The notes beneath the pieces were generated by a model. That model was not told where the DNA came from. It did not search any database and saw only the letters and a program-made list of their open reading frames with translations. The position numbers and the translations under genes are program-made. From NCBI GenBank assembly GCA_002900995.3, contig CM035315.1, positions 1,528,812 to 1,592,811 of the forward strand: a stretch of 64,000 nucleotides of DNA, read 5' to 3'. How positions within the stretch are numbered: the first letter of the stretch is position 1; each line of letters starts with the position of its first letter. Source of the DNA: Ganoderma boninense (lineage: Eukaryota; Basidiomycota; Agaricomycetes; Polyporales; Polyporaceae). Shown here piece after piece: positions 22,388 through 35,140 of this stretch.

Positions 22388-23969
22388 TCAAGCATCGGCG
22401 CATAAAAATCGTAACGAACGTAGTGAATGATGTGGCCCAGAAATGACTTCATATAACAGCGAATTGCAGCCCTCCTTCGAGCCTGCAGGAACTTCACTGT
22501 TCTGGGAAGCCGATGAAGTCTTCCCATCCCGCGGGGGACTGCTCGAATAGTGCTCGGACCAGTGACCGGGTGGCCAGATCTGAAAAGCATCTGGAAGCGG
22601 CGGCATTTGCGGCCCCAGGATATCATCGACGTAGGCGGAGAAATCGATGTCGAGAGGGGGGGTTGGAACCCGGCGCAGTAGCTCCATGAAAGAGCCTGTG
22701 TTGACCTGTTGCCAAGAGGACATATCAAACTCCCGGGATGCTGATGCGACCGGGGATGCGGTGGTGGTCGACTCAGCCTCTGCTGGGAGAGGCTGATTGA
22801 AGCTGGAAGGAAGAGGAACTGCTGGGCCGTGAGTCGTGGTCATGTGAACGCGATGTTCGGCAGAGGGAGCGGGAACCCGAGGGCTGCCAAATGTTGGCAT
22901 GGGGGCCTGCATTTGAGGGGCGGGAGCAGCATGTGGGGCGACGCTTGCGTACAGAGGCGATGGAGGCGGTTGTCGAGCTCCGGTCATCACCGCAGGAACA
23001 CCTTCGACGGACCCGGCAGAAATGCGACGATCTCGTACTGTGGGGTGGGCAAGCTGTTGTCCAGAGGATGTCGCCGGCGCAGCATGGACTAGAGGCTGTC
23101 TTGGCATCCGAGCAGCGTGGGTCGGATTGGAGGATGAGACGAGAGAGGGAGCGGTCTGGAAACGACGAAGGTTGCCCCCGTGGTTGGGAGCGCCAGCCAC
23201 CGCAGGGGTTGTCCGTGCAGCGGGTCCGAGTACGACGGTCTGAGTCCTCCGAAGCGGCGCCGTCTGTGCGATGCGACCTTGGCCACCATGGAGAGGAGGA
23301 GCTGGGACGATTGTCCCCGGCGAAGCGTACGGATGAGGGCGGGCATGGTGGTTCGTTGCCGTATGTCGTCCACCCGACTAAATGCCCCAAGGTTTATCAG
23401 TACTGATGGGACACCGGAGACGCAGAGAGACATACCGAGGGGGGAGGTTGATTTTCGATAAGGAACGCAACTTTGGGCCTTGCGCCGTACTGAACAGAGG
23501 GCCAGTTATCTCCTATGTTGAGTGCCCCAGGCTGCGATGTAGTGGGTGGAGCCGCGTATATATCTCGTGGATGGTGATGGTCGGGTTGCAGAGGACAGAA
23601 TGGAGAAGGAGACAATGATGCGGTCGACGGAGATGGTGTGGTCGACGGTGAGGGGGAGGAGAAGTGCTGCGTCATGGCTGGCGCGGCTGCGATATCCGGA
23701 ATCGTGGACCCCGCGGGGATGTTGTCAATGGAAGGCGATGTATTTTGAAGCTGAGGTTGGTGCGAGGAGTGCTGCGCGCTGATCATACCGCGTTTCTTTT
23801 CTTGCATTTGGGTTTCGAGGTTTTCACACTCGGCCTTCATTCCTTCGGGGAGGCGTTGCCACTGCTCAAGAAGTGTCGATAGGGACATATCCACAGGTGG
23901 GCCGCCTTTGCCGTTGTTGGTCTGATTCCTGAGGATATACTCGAAGACGACAAGACCTTTCGGCTGCAT
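22388..23969 (-). CDS. HMG-box-like putative transcription factor 1
   Basis: The start at 23969 (MQPKGLVVFEYILRNQ) leads into a stretch resembling an HMG box. It has an F-rich first helix and then LSTLLEQWQRLPEGMKAECE with a basic run (QMQEKKRG). The box is weaker and shorter than in the HMG gene at 56710. The rest is long and low in complexity, rich in Ser, Pro and Ala. The C-terminal patch contains FSAYVDDILGPQMPPLPDAF and WPPGHW. A 60-nt-class intron joins exons around 23380-23444. A loosely similar C-terminal layout appears in the second HMG gene, so the two may be paralogues. Probably nuclear, and possibly a regulator of block A. The assignment to HMG is by eye only. Confidence 0.6.
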
Positions 23970-25700
23970 GTGGAGCGAATAGAAGGTAACGATGCGGCGA
24001 ATGCAGATGGGAGGCGTAGCAGATGGGAGGCCAGAATGACGATTTCAAGGGAATAATACTCTCAACTGGAGTGTTAAATATCGGGCACTCAGGACCAAAG
24101 CAGCCCGCTTTACTCCAAATTAACGGCCTTGCCCCCAATCTGGCGGGGCCAAAGCGGTCGACATATGTGACATGACCTGGTCACGGTGCTGTAGCACTCT
24201 ATTGTCCCCTCGTACATGGTCCTACAAAGAGCACCAGTAAAAATATCAGCGAGGGACTAAGACCATCCTATGTTAATAAAGAACGGGCAGACTGAGCCAC
24301 TTACACTGTTGATAATGTTTCTCGCGGCCATTGTTCCGCCGCTACCCATTTCTCCAAGCACCCTTTTGTTCACCTTCTACTAGGTTGAATGGGTTATTGA
24401 GATCACTCGCCTCTGTACTACATAGCGTGGGTGGAACACCACGAGGTCGGTCACCGGTCAATCCTCCTGACGGTCCACATGCATGTTGTGGTGGTGCTGC
24501 ACCTAAGGAGTTCACGGACTCATCTGGCTCAACATTGTTTCTGGCTGACGAACGAAACTCGAGTAAGTTGGATTCAGGATTGAGGGGAACCGCAAGCCTC
24601 AACGCAGTTGGGGTCGGGCTGAGTCCCCTGTCCGCTGGCACGGGCAGCCTGGAACGTTCTGTTGAGAGAGGCAGGCCAAGGTCAGCATCAGAGGTACTAA
24701 ACATCATAAAAGCCGAAATATCTGGATTAAAACATGCCTTTGGTAGCCATCGAACTATTCAGCCGAGGCAAGGTCAGGATAACCATCGAATCCGGTCGTG
24801 CTGGCACAGTCCTGCATGGGCAGCGCATTCAACATGGCAAAGTCGAGGGCGCTAGAGGGGCGCTAGAGCGAGAAGGGCGGGAGCCTGCCCTAAACTCACC
24901 GCCAGATAAAAATGCGCGGCGGAGGATGGCTGTTTCCTTAGAACATACTCAGCTAGGATCTATTTTATAGGTACTAACTCGAGTCTCGCATGTTTAAACA
25001 TGCCACATCCTTCAAATCCAGTCGATGACACCACCGTCCGCTCGTATAACCGAGAACATGGCCGCTTCGCGCGGTCTCGAGGACGTTTGGATCGTGTCTC
25101 CTGTCTCCCTTCGGGGTTGACTGGAGCGCGAACCAGCGAGCCGGACGTCTGTCTGATGGATTCTCTACATATTGTACTTCGTATGTTGGATCTGGAATAT
25201 ATGTTTTGGCTTCGACCACGTCTCTCTCTTGTGTGTCCCGTCTGAGAGTAACCCGCAAATCGCTCCTTCAAGAAAATTTCTCCAGGAGGGACACGAGCGC
25301 CTCAGTCGTAGTGCTCTTCCAGACTGCAGTTGCCGTCCTGCCACACTCTGTCGAGCTGTGGCTGTGGATCACTTCCGACTGTGCAAAACGCTGAGAGGAT
25401 CAACACGCCGTTATCTTCGACGTTCATAGGTAATCATAATGCACCGATTCCAGACAGACAAACGTGGGACCAAGGATTTGGAAATGCCCATGAATGGCTC
25501 GACTAGGATTAAACGTCGGTCGAAATGAGCTCGACCCGTACAAATGCAACTATAACGCTAAATACGAGTAATGATCGTGACCGCATGGGACGAGACCGGC
25601 GTTGAATGGGGCGTATCGGAGGTCATGAACAGGAGAGAGATGAGAGACAGAAGGAGAAGAAGGGGGACGAGAGGGATGCGGAGAGAGGATGAAATAGCGC
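23970..25700. other. Intergenic region
   Basis: This is the upstream region of the HMG-like gene. A minus-strand frame at 24342-24707 (starts MMFSTSDADLGLPLS) has a low-complexity Pro/Ser character but no domain, and I do not call it. Nothing else is recognised. Confidence 0.35.
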
Positions 25701-26780
25701 CTAGTCGAGGTCCGCGAGCTCGCGCGCCTCGTGGCCGCGACGACGACTCAGGCGGAGGTTGTCCGCGACGGAGTTAACACCCTTGGCGGTGGAGTAGCCC
25801 GAGTGCCTGAACATGCGACGCTCGAGCTCGGCGGAGTCCTCGTCTGAGAGCTCGCGAGCCTCGTGCCCGCGACGGCGGCTCTCCCGGAGGCTGTCGGCCG
25901 CGGAGTCGACGTCCTCGTCGGAGGGGCCCTCGTGGTAGTCGCGGGCCTCGATATCCTCGTCGTCATACTCGCGGGTCTCGAGCTCCTCATCGTCGTAGTC
26001 GCGAGCTTCGAGGTCCTCATCGTAGTCACGCGTTTCGAGGTCCTCCTCAGTAGTCGCGGGTCTCGAGGTCCTCTTCGGGTTCGTCAAACTCGCGAGCATC
26101 TAGCTCGGCAAGGTCCTCGAAAATGCTGCGCTCCTCGATCTCGTCGTCGTCGCGGGCCTCGAGGTCCACCGCCTCGTAATCACGGACTTCGAGCTCGTCG
26201 TCCTCGTAATCACGGGTCTCGATCGCGGGCTCCTCATAATCACGGGTCTCGAGCTCGTCCTCCTCATCGTCGCGGGCCTCGAGCTCGTCGTCCTCGTAGT
26301 CGCGAGCATCAAGCTCCTCCTCGGGCTCGTCGAACTCGCGCGCGTCGAGCTCCGCGAGGTCCTCGTAAATGCTACGCTCCTCGATCTCCTCCTCGAAGTC
26401 GCGCGCCTCGAGCGAGTCGTCCACGTATTCGCGTGCCTCGATTTCCTCGTCCTCGGCTTCGTACTCGCGGACGTCAATCTCCTCATCGTCGTAGTCGCGG
26501 GCCTCCATGTCTTCGAACTCAGCGAAGGTGCGGGCATCGAGCTCCTCGCCGTCGTCGTCGATCTCGTCGAAGACCGGAGTTCGTCGGCCGGCTCGGTGGA
26601 CCGGCTCACCTGTACATCACATCCAACAAACCATCATCAGTACAAGATGACAGGAAGGGATCGACACGAGAATGACGTACAAGACCGACGTCGGTGCCTG
26701 CCGCATTAGGGATGGGCGCCGAGCGCACAGAGAGAGTGAGGGCGAGAACGGCGAGGACGAGGAGGCGGTTGAAGGAAGGC
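25701..26780 (-). CDS. Secreted acidic-repeat protein with one frame break
   Basis: Exon 1 starts at 26780 with a strong signal peptide (MPSFNRLLVLAVLALTLSVR) followed by SAPIPNAAGT. After an intron of about 90 nt comes a highly acidic repeat region. It consists of about 20 imperfect units of roughly 8-12 residues built on LEARDYDDEE, LETRDYE, LDAREFDEPEE. A longer unit, EERSIYEDLAELDAREFDEP, recurs at about 26320-26385 and 26075-26140. The C-terminal part switches to two units of SRRRGHEAREL. The frame ends at a TGA at 26047-26049 and continues one frame over. Adding two bases between TAC and TGA would restore the repeat. This suggests an assembly indel in repetitive DNA, or a natural truncation. 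Function unknown. The unit has single Arg rather than dibasic Kex2 sites. Confidence 0.7.
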
Positions 26781-28932
26781 ATTGTCGACGAGCTAGCGTG
26801 ACGTTAAATCTGTGATCGAGTCGTATATGGGCTGACTTGAAAAAGTCGTGAAGTACAAGCCGCACAGCTGCAGGAGGCAGACGTGTTGTTCATTAGCATG
26901 CCATATACAGTACCACAACGACGAGTAAGAGGGCTCGTGCAGACGGACGGACGTACCAGCTGTAAAAGAGTGGAGAAAAAGAAAGCGGGGGGTGGCTCCG
27001 AAGAGGAAGAGCTGTGGGCCGAGCACGCTTCATGCTTGGCTTTATACTGTAGACTGCACGGCGCGCGGGCGAGCACAGACAGGTGCACCGCACCAACAGA
27101 TCCACGCGGGGCGCTCTGAGGCCCAGGGGTTGCCTAGGTCGGTGTGTGGTGTGGCAGAGATGATGCTTGCGGTTAGCGATCCTCAAACACGTAGTACACC
27201 ATCCTGCGATCAACCGATACCCATAAAAGGGAGCTGTGAGACGTCAATGTTGATGGGCCAAAACACACACAAGTGGTCTCAAACGGAGACTGTTCACGTG
27301 TCAACGTCGGCGAAGAATTTGTATCGGACTCGAAACACTGACCAATAACGCCTGTAGACAGAAATGTCGGGCTTTGAGCTACGAAGACGCACTGGGAGCG
27401 AATGCGACCGTCGAGCCACCCTGACTCCTGCCATCATCAGTCAGGTACGTCAGCCATCACGGACCCCTTGTGTGCCCCTCGACCGACACGGAGTAAGTAG
27501 CATGATAGCTGTTGGCCAAAGTGCGCACAAGACCGTAGCTTCGCATTAGCCCTGTGTCCTCGATTGTGACCTCCACGCTAACGCTCACCTTGAAACAATC
27601 ATTGCAAATGCGCCGTCCTGAAAACGTATGGCCGCCCCGAATTGAACCGATGCTGTTGAGCGCGGCGGTGTTTGGAGCCCTGGGGGTCGAACTGGTATGC
27701 CCGTGGGCCAGGCGTTGGTCCAGCGGGCAGGCGGTGCGGGCGAAAGACCGCAGTCCCCGACGCTCGTGGAGCGGGCCTCGGACGACCGCGCCAGCCTCCC
27801 AGTCCACGGGCCGCCACATGCATGTCTCTGTCGCCGTGATGCGAGCGGAGTGAGACATGGATCCGGCACTGTGATATGATCATTGACTCTGAGTGCGCGC
27901 ATGGTGGACGTGGAAGCAACTGGGATCCGGACTTACCAACCAAACCGAACCGCAGAGCAGGTGGTGCCTCGCAAACCACCGGTGAATATCCAGCACATTC
28001 CTACCGCGCCTCGAACGCCTCCGCTCCTCCATGGCGGAAACATGCCGATGAGACCGTAGCGTACAGAAATTACCGTAGGCCCGGCACTCGCTGGCCCAGG
28101 CGTCATCCAATGTCGCATCACATCACAAGTGGCTTTCCGTAGGCACTGCTTGGGCACTGCACAGCCAAAAAAAATCCAGCACATCCCGCTAAAGCGGGCT
28201 CGCATCTAACCTAGTATCCCCCCTAGGTCGTGCACCATCGAGGAAACGCACGCCTGTGCGGGGCGCATACTTATAACGGCCACGACAACATCGTGGTGAT
28301 CATGACAATACTTCCAACACGGCACGATCGACGACGGCGCCCAAGTTCGAACCATCTGCTGCGCATAGCGCAACCTGTGTCAGATCAGACGCGTGACTCT
28401 GCTGGCGAACGTTGCGAGACTTGGTAATCTGGCGATATGCCCCGATACTGACGGCGACCGACTGCACAGCAGCGCACAGCGCACGGAGTGCATGTAGACG
28501 CGCCAATCTGCAAAGGCAAGCTAGACTCGTCAGTGCAGAAATCAAAGCATGCATACTGGACGCATATACTCACCCAAGTAAGATCAAGACCAAGACCACA
28601 AGACATCGTCACGTCGATGGGCCACAAAAGGACAGAGGGATCAAGCAAGCAAGCGACGCGCTAACGATGTGCATCTAAAGTAGTAGTAGGCTGTATATAT
28701 GTGTGTCTAGTAAGCAATAATAAGTCCATGTACACAAGCAAGCAACAGGAAAGCATTGGAGCGACGACGTCGACGATTGACCGAGTATATATGCGCATGC
28801 TTCCCGCAATGAGTACCAATGAAAGTGTCGTCGTACCGTACGTATCGTAGAAAACCGTAGTGTGCATGAGCGTCGACGTCGCACCCACGCCCACGCCACC
28901 ATAACCAGTGTCCAGATTGCGCGACGTCTGGC
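26781..28932. other. Gene-poor stretch
   Basis: About 2.1 kb with only short, motif-free frames on both strands. It should include the promoter of the acidic-repeat gene at the left. No RNA gene could be supported. Confidence 0.35.
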
Positions 28933-30845
28933 TTACTTGCTGCCAGTGGTCTTGTACAGGACGAGACCGACGAGTGCGATCGAGTAGCCGAGGACCTGCA
29001 CGGGCGTGATCTGCGCGCCGAAAACGAGCACCGAGCCCGTGATGAGCAGGATGTCCTTGAACACGCCAGCGAGCGTCAGCACGAGCCCGCTACCCGCGCC
29101 GACGAGGAACACCGCCGCGATGTTCAACAGGAACGCGATCGCCGCGTTCGACAGAAGGATGAGCGGGCTGAAAGCAGACATGTGCATGAGACCATGCGGG
29201 TAGTGGACAGGAAGTAGAGAAAGGAGGCGACGTACCCGACGCGCATAATCTCGTAGAATGGCGCAAAGCCCTCAGTGAGGGGCAGGACGAGGAGGTTGAT
29301 CAGCGCGCACACCGGTGCGTAGTAGTGCAATGACACGAGCGGGTTCATCTTCATGCCGTGCAGGAGGATCTCGATCATCACCAGTCTTGAGCTTCGAACT
29401 GTTTGAAGCAAACGCATGATGGAAAACATAAGATGGTCAGCTCTCCAGCTCAACCGCTGAACTTCTGACGTATCTTCCGCCGCAGATATCACCGCGCATG
29501 GCGAGGCCATGGCTTCGGAAGCACTCGTGCTCAGGAGCTGCGCGGAAGATACGCGAGATGAAAAGGTACAAGGCACGGTACTCACGACGACAGCAGCGGC
29601 CTGAACAATGAAGCCGATGAGATTGAAGTGAAGCTCGCCGCGCGACGCGAGCGCGACCCCGGACGAGATCATGAGTACGATCATCGCGAGGCGCTTGCTG
29701 GGATCTTGAATCCGGAACGTCCACGAAATGAGTAGGATGGCGACCGGGACAAACGCCTTGAGCATCTGGATGTACGCTACGGAGAGGTAGAGGTACGCCG
29801 TATTGCTCAGGATGAGGGACGCGCTGAAGAGAAGGCCGATGGGGAGGATGCTCCTGAGGAACATGTCTTTCGACATGTTGACATCCTTGACGCCATCGAG
29901 TAGGTGTGTTGTCTTTCCAAGCACGCGGGTGCCGATAGCCTGTCGGGATTTTCGAGTGTGAGCGCCAAATTCAAACAGAGACCAGACGGGAACAACAATA
30001 TCCAAATGAGCATCATCGCTTCAGACCCGTCGGACCGAATTTCGATCGATCCTCGTCTCACGATGGACAGTATCAGCCGCCAGCCACCTGTGACCGTATC
30101 TGTCTATCTCTGTTGGACGCCAACGCCGAACGCAACCACACTGCGGTATGGTTCGTTGGCGGCCATCGTCCAGACGATGTCAGCAGCGAACGCACTACTG
30201 CCGCGTTTCGTCACTTCCCCCCGTCAAATACCAGTCAGCAGCGTTCGAGCGCAGCGTGCCTGGAGAGGTGAGCATGCGGTTGTGGCACTTGGCTAAGAGC
30301 CCACTATTTCCGTCGTGGATGGACGTAGAGGCACTGGCACGAATGCGGGCATAGGAGGACGAGAGACGGCTCACGCAGCCGCAACGCACGTCCGCAAAGC
30401 ACAGGGGCAGAAATAGAAAACCGGCGGTCGTGCATGTCGCGCAGCAACGCTGTCGGGCGCACCTCCTGCCAAGCCATACTGCGGTAGCAGTAAACGACCG
30501 ACTATATGCACGCTTGGACGGCAGCCAGGCCCGGAGATCGCTCCTGTGAAGAAGGGCGAAAGAGGATGGAGTACTCACCGCAAATGTGAGATGCCATGTA
30601 ACGAGGAAGACAGGGAAGCGGAACTGAAGGGTGTTGTACAGGTGGTTGTTGTAGATGATGACTGCCGAGCTGAGGACGATCCAGATAGGGATTATGGCAG
30701 CCGCAGACAGCTTCGGTTTGTTGGAGGATGCGGGTCGGGGGGAGGTGGCGGAGACAGGCGAGGGAAGGAGGTCACCTGAAGCCTTCTCGTGCGCTTGGAG
30801 CATCTGAACACCCTCCTCCTCGTGGCTAGAGCTGTTCTTTTCCAT
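28933..30845 (-). CDS. Triose-phosphate/nucleotide-sugar transporter family protein (DMT)
   Basis: The start at 30845 (MEKNSSSHEEEGVQMLQ) gives a polar N-terminus. TM1 carries IPIWIVLSSAVIIYNNHLYN, typical of fungal TPT-family Golgi or ER carriers. Later exons read LILSNTAYLYLSVAYIQMLK (about 29790-29850), AFVPVAILLISWTF, NPLVSLHYYAPVCALINLL (about 29290-29345) and the last helices VLTLAGVFKDILLITGSVLV and YSIALVGLVLYKTTG, ending in a lysine-rich terminus. About ten helices are present, the normal family length, with several short introns. The family exchanges phosphorylated sugars or nucleotide sugars across organelle membranes; the substrate cannot be read from the sequence. It appears intact. 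Confidence 0.88.
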
Positions 30846-31973
30846 GTCGGTCGGGGCCGTAGTGTGTGCGGATGGGAGATGAGGAAGTGTTGGAATAGCA
30901 CGTCCAAATGGATCGCAATATAGCGATAAGGATGCGGGAAAAGGGGGGCGGGCGGATGGATGTGGGGAGGCCGACGGGGATAGGCAGGTGTTGGAGGCGA
31001 GGCGGGTAATAAAGGAGAGACGAGGGTCGGAGAAGCGGGAGGATTTACAACAGCTAAACTGGAGCTTGACGGGAGAAGAGCAGCCAGCACTTGCACGCTC
31101 CCCCGCCTATGTAAGTATTCGCCCCCTCGCCGACGCTCCCACGCGTCCGTTACGCCACCGACCCCAGCGTCCGCTCCATTCGGCACGTTTCCCGGATCAA
31201 TCATCGACATCCTCGGCATCCCTCCCTCACTTCTATCGCGACTTCTTCTCCGATGCATGTTTTCTTCCCAACAAGGCCGTAAACAAGAGATGGACCGATG
31301 TCTTAATGAAACGGTCCCTGGCCTGGCCTAGATCTCGATGCCACGATTTGTTGCCACCGCCTCTCAGTACTTTAACTAAACCTCATCAGCTCATCCAACC
31401 TAAGCTCGAATCTGAGGCTGCAAATCGGGCCTGTCCTCGCTCGAAAGACGGAGAATCATCCATACGTACTTACGAGGGACTCGGACAAGGCACAGATATG
31501 TCGGCGGCAGATATAGGCGGAAGGAAGTTGAGTATGGACGGCGCCACCACCGGCGGGATGATCGATTCGAAGGATCGACGGGAGCAGTCCGATAAACTCC
31601 GGAGAAGATGGGGAATTTGCATGTATGTTGGCTTGCCTGTATACTACGTACTGTCTACTATGGGATGGATGCTTCCGATACCTGTATATGCCAGTCAAAA
31701 GCCAAATACTCTAATGGATAGCGATGTTGGGAGGGTATGGTGGGAGGGAGGAGCAGATGATTCCGAAAACGTGTGCGACGTAGGCGCACGACGATTAGGA
31801 GTGACTCCGCCTTTATGTGAGCTTAAAGTCCGGGGTGCGTGCATATAACGTATCTCACCGCCATGTATACAGAGCAATAATTACTTGAGCGAATGTTGTT
31901 TGGGGTGTCGTAGAGAGAGGCTGTACGAGGAAAAACGTGTTGTTTGAGGGAAGTTGAGATGGTAAGACTGATA
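30846..31973. other. Intergenic region
   Basis: This is the promoter of the transporter at the left and the downstream region of the glycosyltransferase at the right. A plus-strand frame over 30988-31848 is open for 286 codons but lacks an ATG start and any motif, and I regard it as chance. Confidence 0.4.
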
Positions 31974-34445
31974 TCATGCAGCACGGCGGGGAGCCTCATC
32001 TCGGACCGTCTGTAGGATGGCGTCCACGTCAATGGGCACGACAGGGTCCTGAGATACGTTCACTCCAGGAGTAACATCAGGCAAACTGTCCTCCGTGAAC
32101 GTCCTATCCAATCTCCTAGTCAGTATGCATCAATTGCAGCCGGATTCATGGCATACCTCTCAGCCCACCATCCTATGTAGTCGATCCTCAGCTGCTGCAT
32201 CGCATACTGTTGGTCGCGCACGAACGTCCCAGGCGGGAAGAACTCCATCAACATCGGCGGAGGGCTCGGCACCACCGCCTTGTCCTTCTGCTTCTGGTTC
32301 GCCTTCAGCAGCCGCGCTCTCTCTGCGAGCGGGGAGCGCATAAACACGCTGTCCGCGAGCTGCTCCCCGAAAGGGCCCATGACGATCTACAGCACACAAT
32401 CCGCTCGTCAGCGGCCGCCACCACCACGATGGGACAAGATGAAACCACATACCGTAGCCTGCGCAAACGCGGCCATCCGCTGCACCCACTCTCCCGCAGG
32501 CACGCTGCCGTTCCCGCGCACAACGTGCACCTCGCCCAGCACGCCCTCTCCGCGCAGCTTCCGCAAGCCCGCCACGAGCCGCTCGTGATCCTCGTGGGCA
32601 AGTCGCGGGCCCGCACCCCGCGGTGCATCTTGCATGGACACGTACGTCACCACCGGCTTCTTCTTCCCCTTCCCGTTCGACCCGAGCCCCAGACCCCACA
32701 AGCCCCCACCGGAGCCGTGGGTAGCCGACGCATCTGAGTCGGGTAAGCGGAGGTACGTCAGGAGCGCGGTGCGCATGGGCGCCCACCACCCCAGCGGCGC
32801 GTTCAGCCCGACGAATGGTGCGGCCCACGCTGGGGCGCTCTCTGAATCGCCTGGGGCACGCTTCTCCGCCCGACTATCGCCGTCGCCCTCAATGCTGTCA
32901 TCCACTTCAGGAGGAGGGGTGGCTGGACGCCAGTTCGCGCGTCCGCGCTCGGCGGCGCCGCGATCTGCGATGACGACACGATCGAACACGAAGGGGACGT
33001 GCATATCCTTGAGGTCTGCCCAGTCCTCTTCGAACCACAGCCCCGCCGTGGGGAGCACTGCCTTCGGCAGCAGTGGGTGCGCCCCAAAGTACGATCGCTC
33101 GCGCGGTTGGGGATGTTTCTTCTGGTCCTCTTCGGGCCGCGGCGGGATATGTGGAGTGGAGAAGGTCGGGACGTGCGGAAAGATAAGGCGTAGGGGCGCA
33201 GGAACGTCTTGCGGGAGAGAGTGGGCGGATGACGGTGAGATGATGCGCAGTCCGGAGGAGGAGAAGAAGGGGGAGGGGGAGGGCTGTGCGGAGAGGAGTG
33301 CAGATTGGGTGCGGAAGAGGGAAAGGAGAACGTAGGGGTCTTGGTGCTCAGCGTTGTCGAGCGCGAGCCAAGACGTTCCATGAATTCTGTCATAATGAGC
33401 GCGAGAATGAGAGCCAGTCCCTGTGCAGATGGAAGGAGGAGGACGTACTTTGCTGCATAGGGGCCAAACCAATCCTGCGCGTCCTTCGTCGTTAGAATGT
33501 GCCAGTCCTGTATCCGTGGAGGTCTTGAGGGATCAAGCGAGGACGACGCGATGTCGCCGAGTTTTGGTACCTTCGTCCAGTCGTCCGCCACGACGAACAG
33601 CGTGCCGTTCACCGTTACGACATTCTCCAACACGGTATACCCTACAATTCCCCTCATCAACGTCATCTCCTCCCTTGCGTGGTGCCAAATCAACAATGAC
33701 GGGGTCACTCACCAGGTGTATGCGCCAACACCTTTGTCTGCGGTACGTCCTTCCCCCACCGCACGAACTGGTCCTTCACCGTCACGCCCGTACTCAAGCT
33801 CACCCCGCCATGGTCGTGCTCGGCGCGCTTTCCCTTCCCCTTCGACCGCCCAAAGTTGTACAGCATCGCGTCGCGCCCGCTGCCCGACTGCGCTGAGTGC
33901 CCGCGCGGCACACCAGACACCTCGCCATCCCGCCACTCCCAGCTGCCGACGATAAGGTCCTCCAGCGCATCGCGATACGGCGCGGGGCGTCGCCCGTCCG
34001 CGTCGAACCCCGGGTCTTTCGAGCCGATGCCTGTGTGGGGTGGGAGGCGGGCTCAGCATGAGTTTCGTTTCCTTTGGAAAACTGTTGGCAGAAACGTGGA
34101 GAGGAGCATGCGGGCTGGGGGACCCGGGGATACGAGAGCAAGTACCAGACCTACGGTAGCGCACGCTGCCCGCTCCCACCAGCCACCCCATGCTCGCCGG
34201 ATGCGCTTCTCCCGAAAGAGCTTATGCCTATGCTGGCGTGCTTCTTGCCGGCTGTGGACAGACAGGAGGACCGACTCACCGATGGTCGACAAGTACGAGG
34301 CGCTGAGCTTCTGCGGATTCACGCCCACGAGGCCGAGGGACGTCTCCAAGTTGTACGAGAGCATAAACACGGTTAGAGAGAATAGGAGGAGGGTGAGCTC
34401 CCGCCGCGTCGGCGGTGCCGTCCAATGTCGCGACATCACAGGCAT
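31974..34445 (-). CDS. GT61/DUF563-like glycosyltransferase, type II membrane protein
   Basis: The start at 34445 (MPVMSRHWTAPPTRREL) leads to one TM helix (LTLLLFSLTVFMLSYNLE), typical of a Golgi glycosyltransferase. Next comes GSWEWRDGEVSG, then VTVNGTLFVVADD, GFTA-free linkers and IQDWHILTTKDAQDWFGPYA. A long low-complexity insert follows. The catalytic domain reads VTYVSMQDAPRGAGPRLAHE, VHVVRGNGSVPAGEWVQRMA, MGPFGEQLADSVFM, MLMEFFPPGTFVRDQQYAMQ and YIGWWAE. This order (substrate loop, then GxxG(E/A)L and a conserved MEFFP) fits the GT61/DUF563 fold. The C-terminus ends VRDEAPRRAA with TGA at 31974-31976. Several introns (for example near 33400-33450 and 32385-32450) are needed. Donor and acceptor sugars are unknown. 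Confidence 0.74.
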
Positions 34446-35140
34446 CCTGCCGGTGCTGGTGCTTCCGCTTCGTATGCGAAGAGACTGTGGTCCGGAGTGG
34501 TGCGGGAGTCAAGTATGCTTAAGATATGGGGTTGTTCGGCGCAGAAAGGAGGACGAGATACGTGGCCGGTGTGCGCAAATAGAACTGCGTGGGCGCGGAG
34601 AGTGACGTAGAGCGTGAACCAAGCGATTAGGCCAATGCCAAGAGAGTGAAGGTAGGATGGGGACAATGCAAGACCAATTAGACCGTCAAGGTAACTTAGG
34701 CAAGTGGCGTAGAGATCTAGGCGTGTGCACAAGGGAGAAGAACGGTCGACGGTGGGGTGCGGAGGAAGAGGGAGTCGTCGCTCCTGTCGAGGAGGCGCAT
34801 GGCTGGCTGGCCGGAACGCTCTGGTGGTGGCATCGAATTCGTTGGCGCCGTGGAAGTTTCCGATCTATGATATGCGATCACCAACAAGTAATTGAAGTAG
34901 AAGCATCTTTCAGATCGCTAATAAGGTTTGCTCGCAAGCCGCCTTCCGTAATGCAGTCTCAATTCCGAGCTGTATCCATTCTAAGGAGTGTAAGTGTTGC
35001 TAGCACTTCTATCATGGATGTCTCTAATACAGCGGGGGCCCACAAAAGGAGACAGATGGGGAGGAGCCACAGCTCGACGGCAATAAAGGCGGAGGTGAAC
35101 GCAGGCGTTTGGGTCACCGCGGATTCCATGCAATCAACCG
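34446..35140. other. Intergenic region
   Basis: This is the upstream region of the glycosyltransferase and the downstream region of ATP10. A 56-codon minus-strand frame from 35129 (MESAVTQTPAFTSAFIAVEL) is hydrophobic and starts 12 bp after the ATP10 stop. It may be chance within a 3' untranslated region. Confidence 0.35.

Noticed and set aside
26100..26609. Arg/Ser/Thr-rich minus-strand frame in the repeat region
   Set aside because: It is an out-of-frame reading of the acidic repeat; the frame with signal peptide and regular acidic units is the convincing one.
30988..31848. Open plus-strand frame of 286 codons
   Set aside because: No ATG start, no domain, no splice pattern; compositionally like intergenic DNA.
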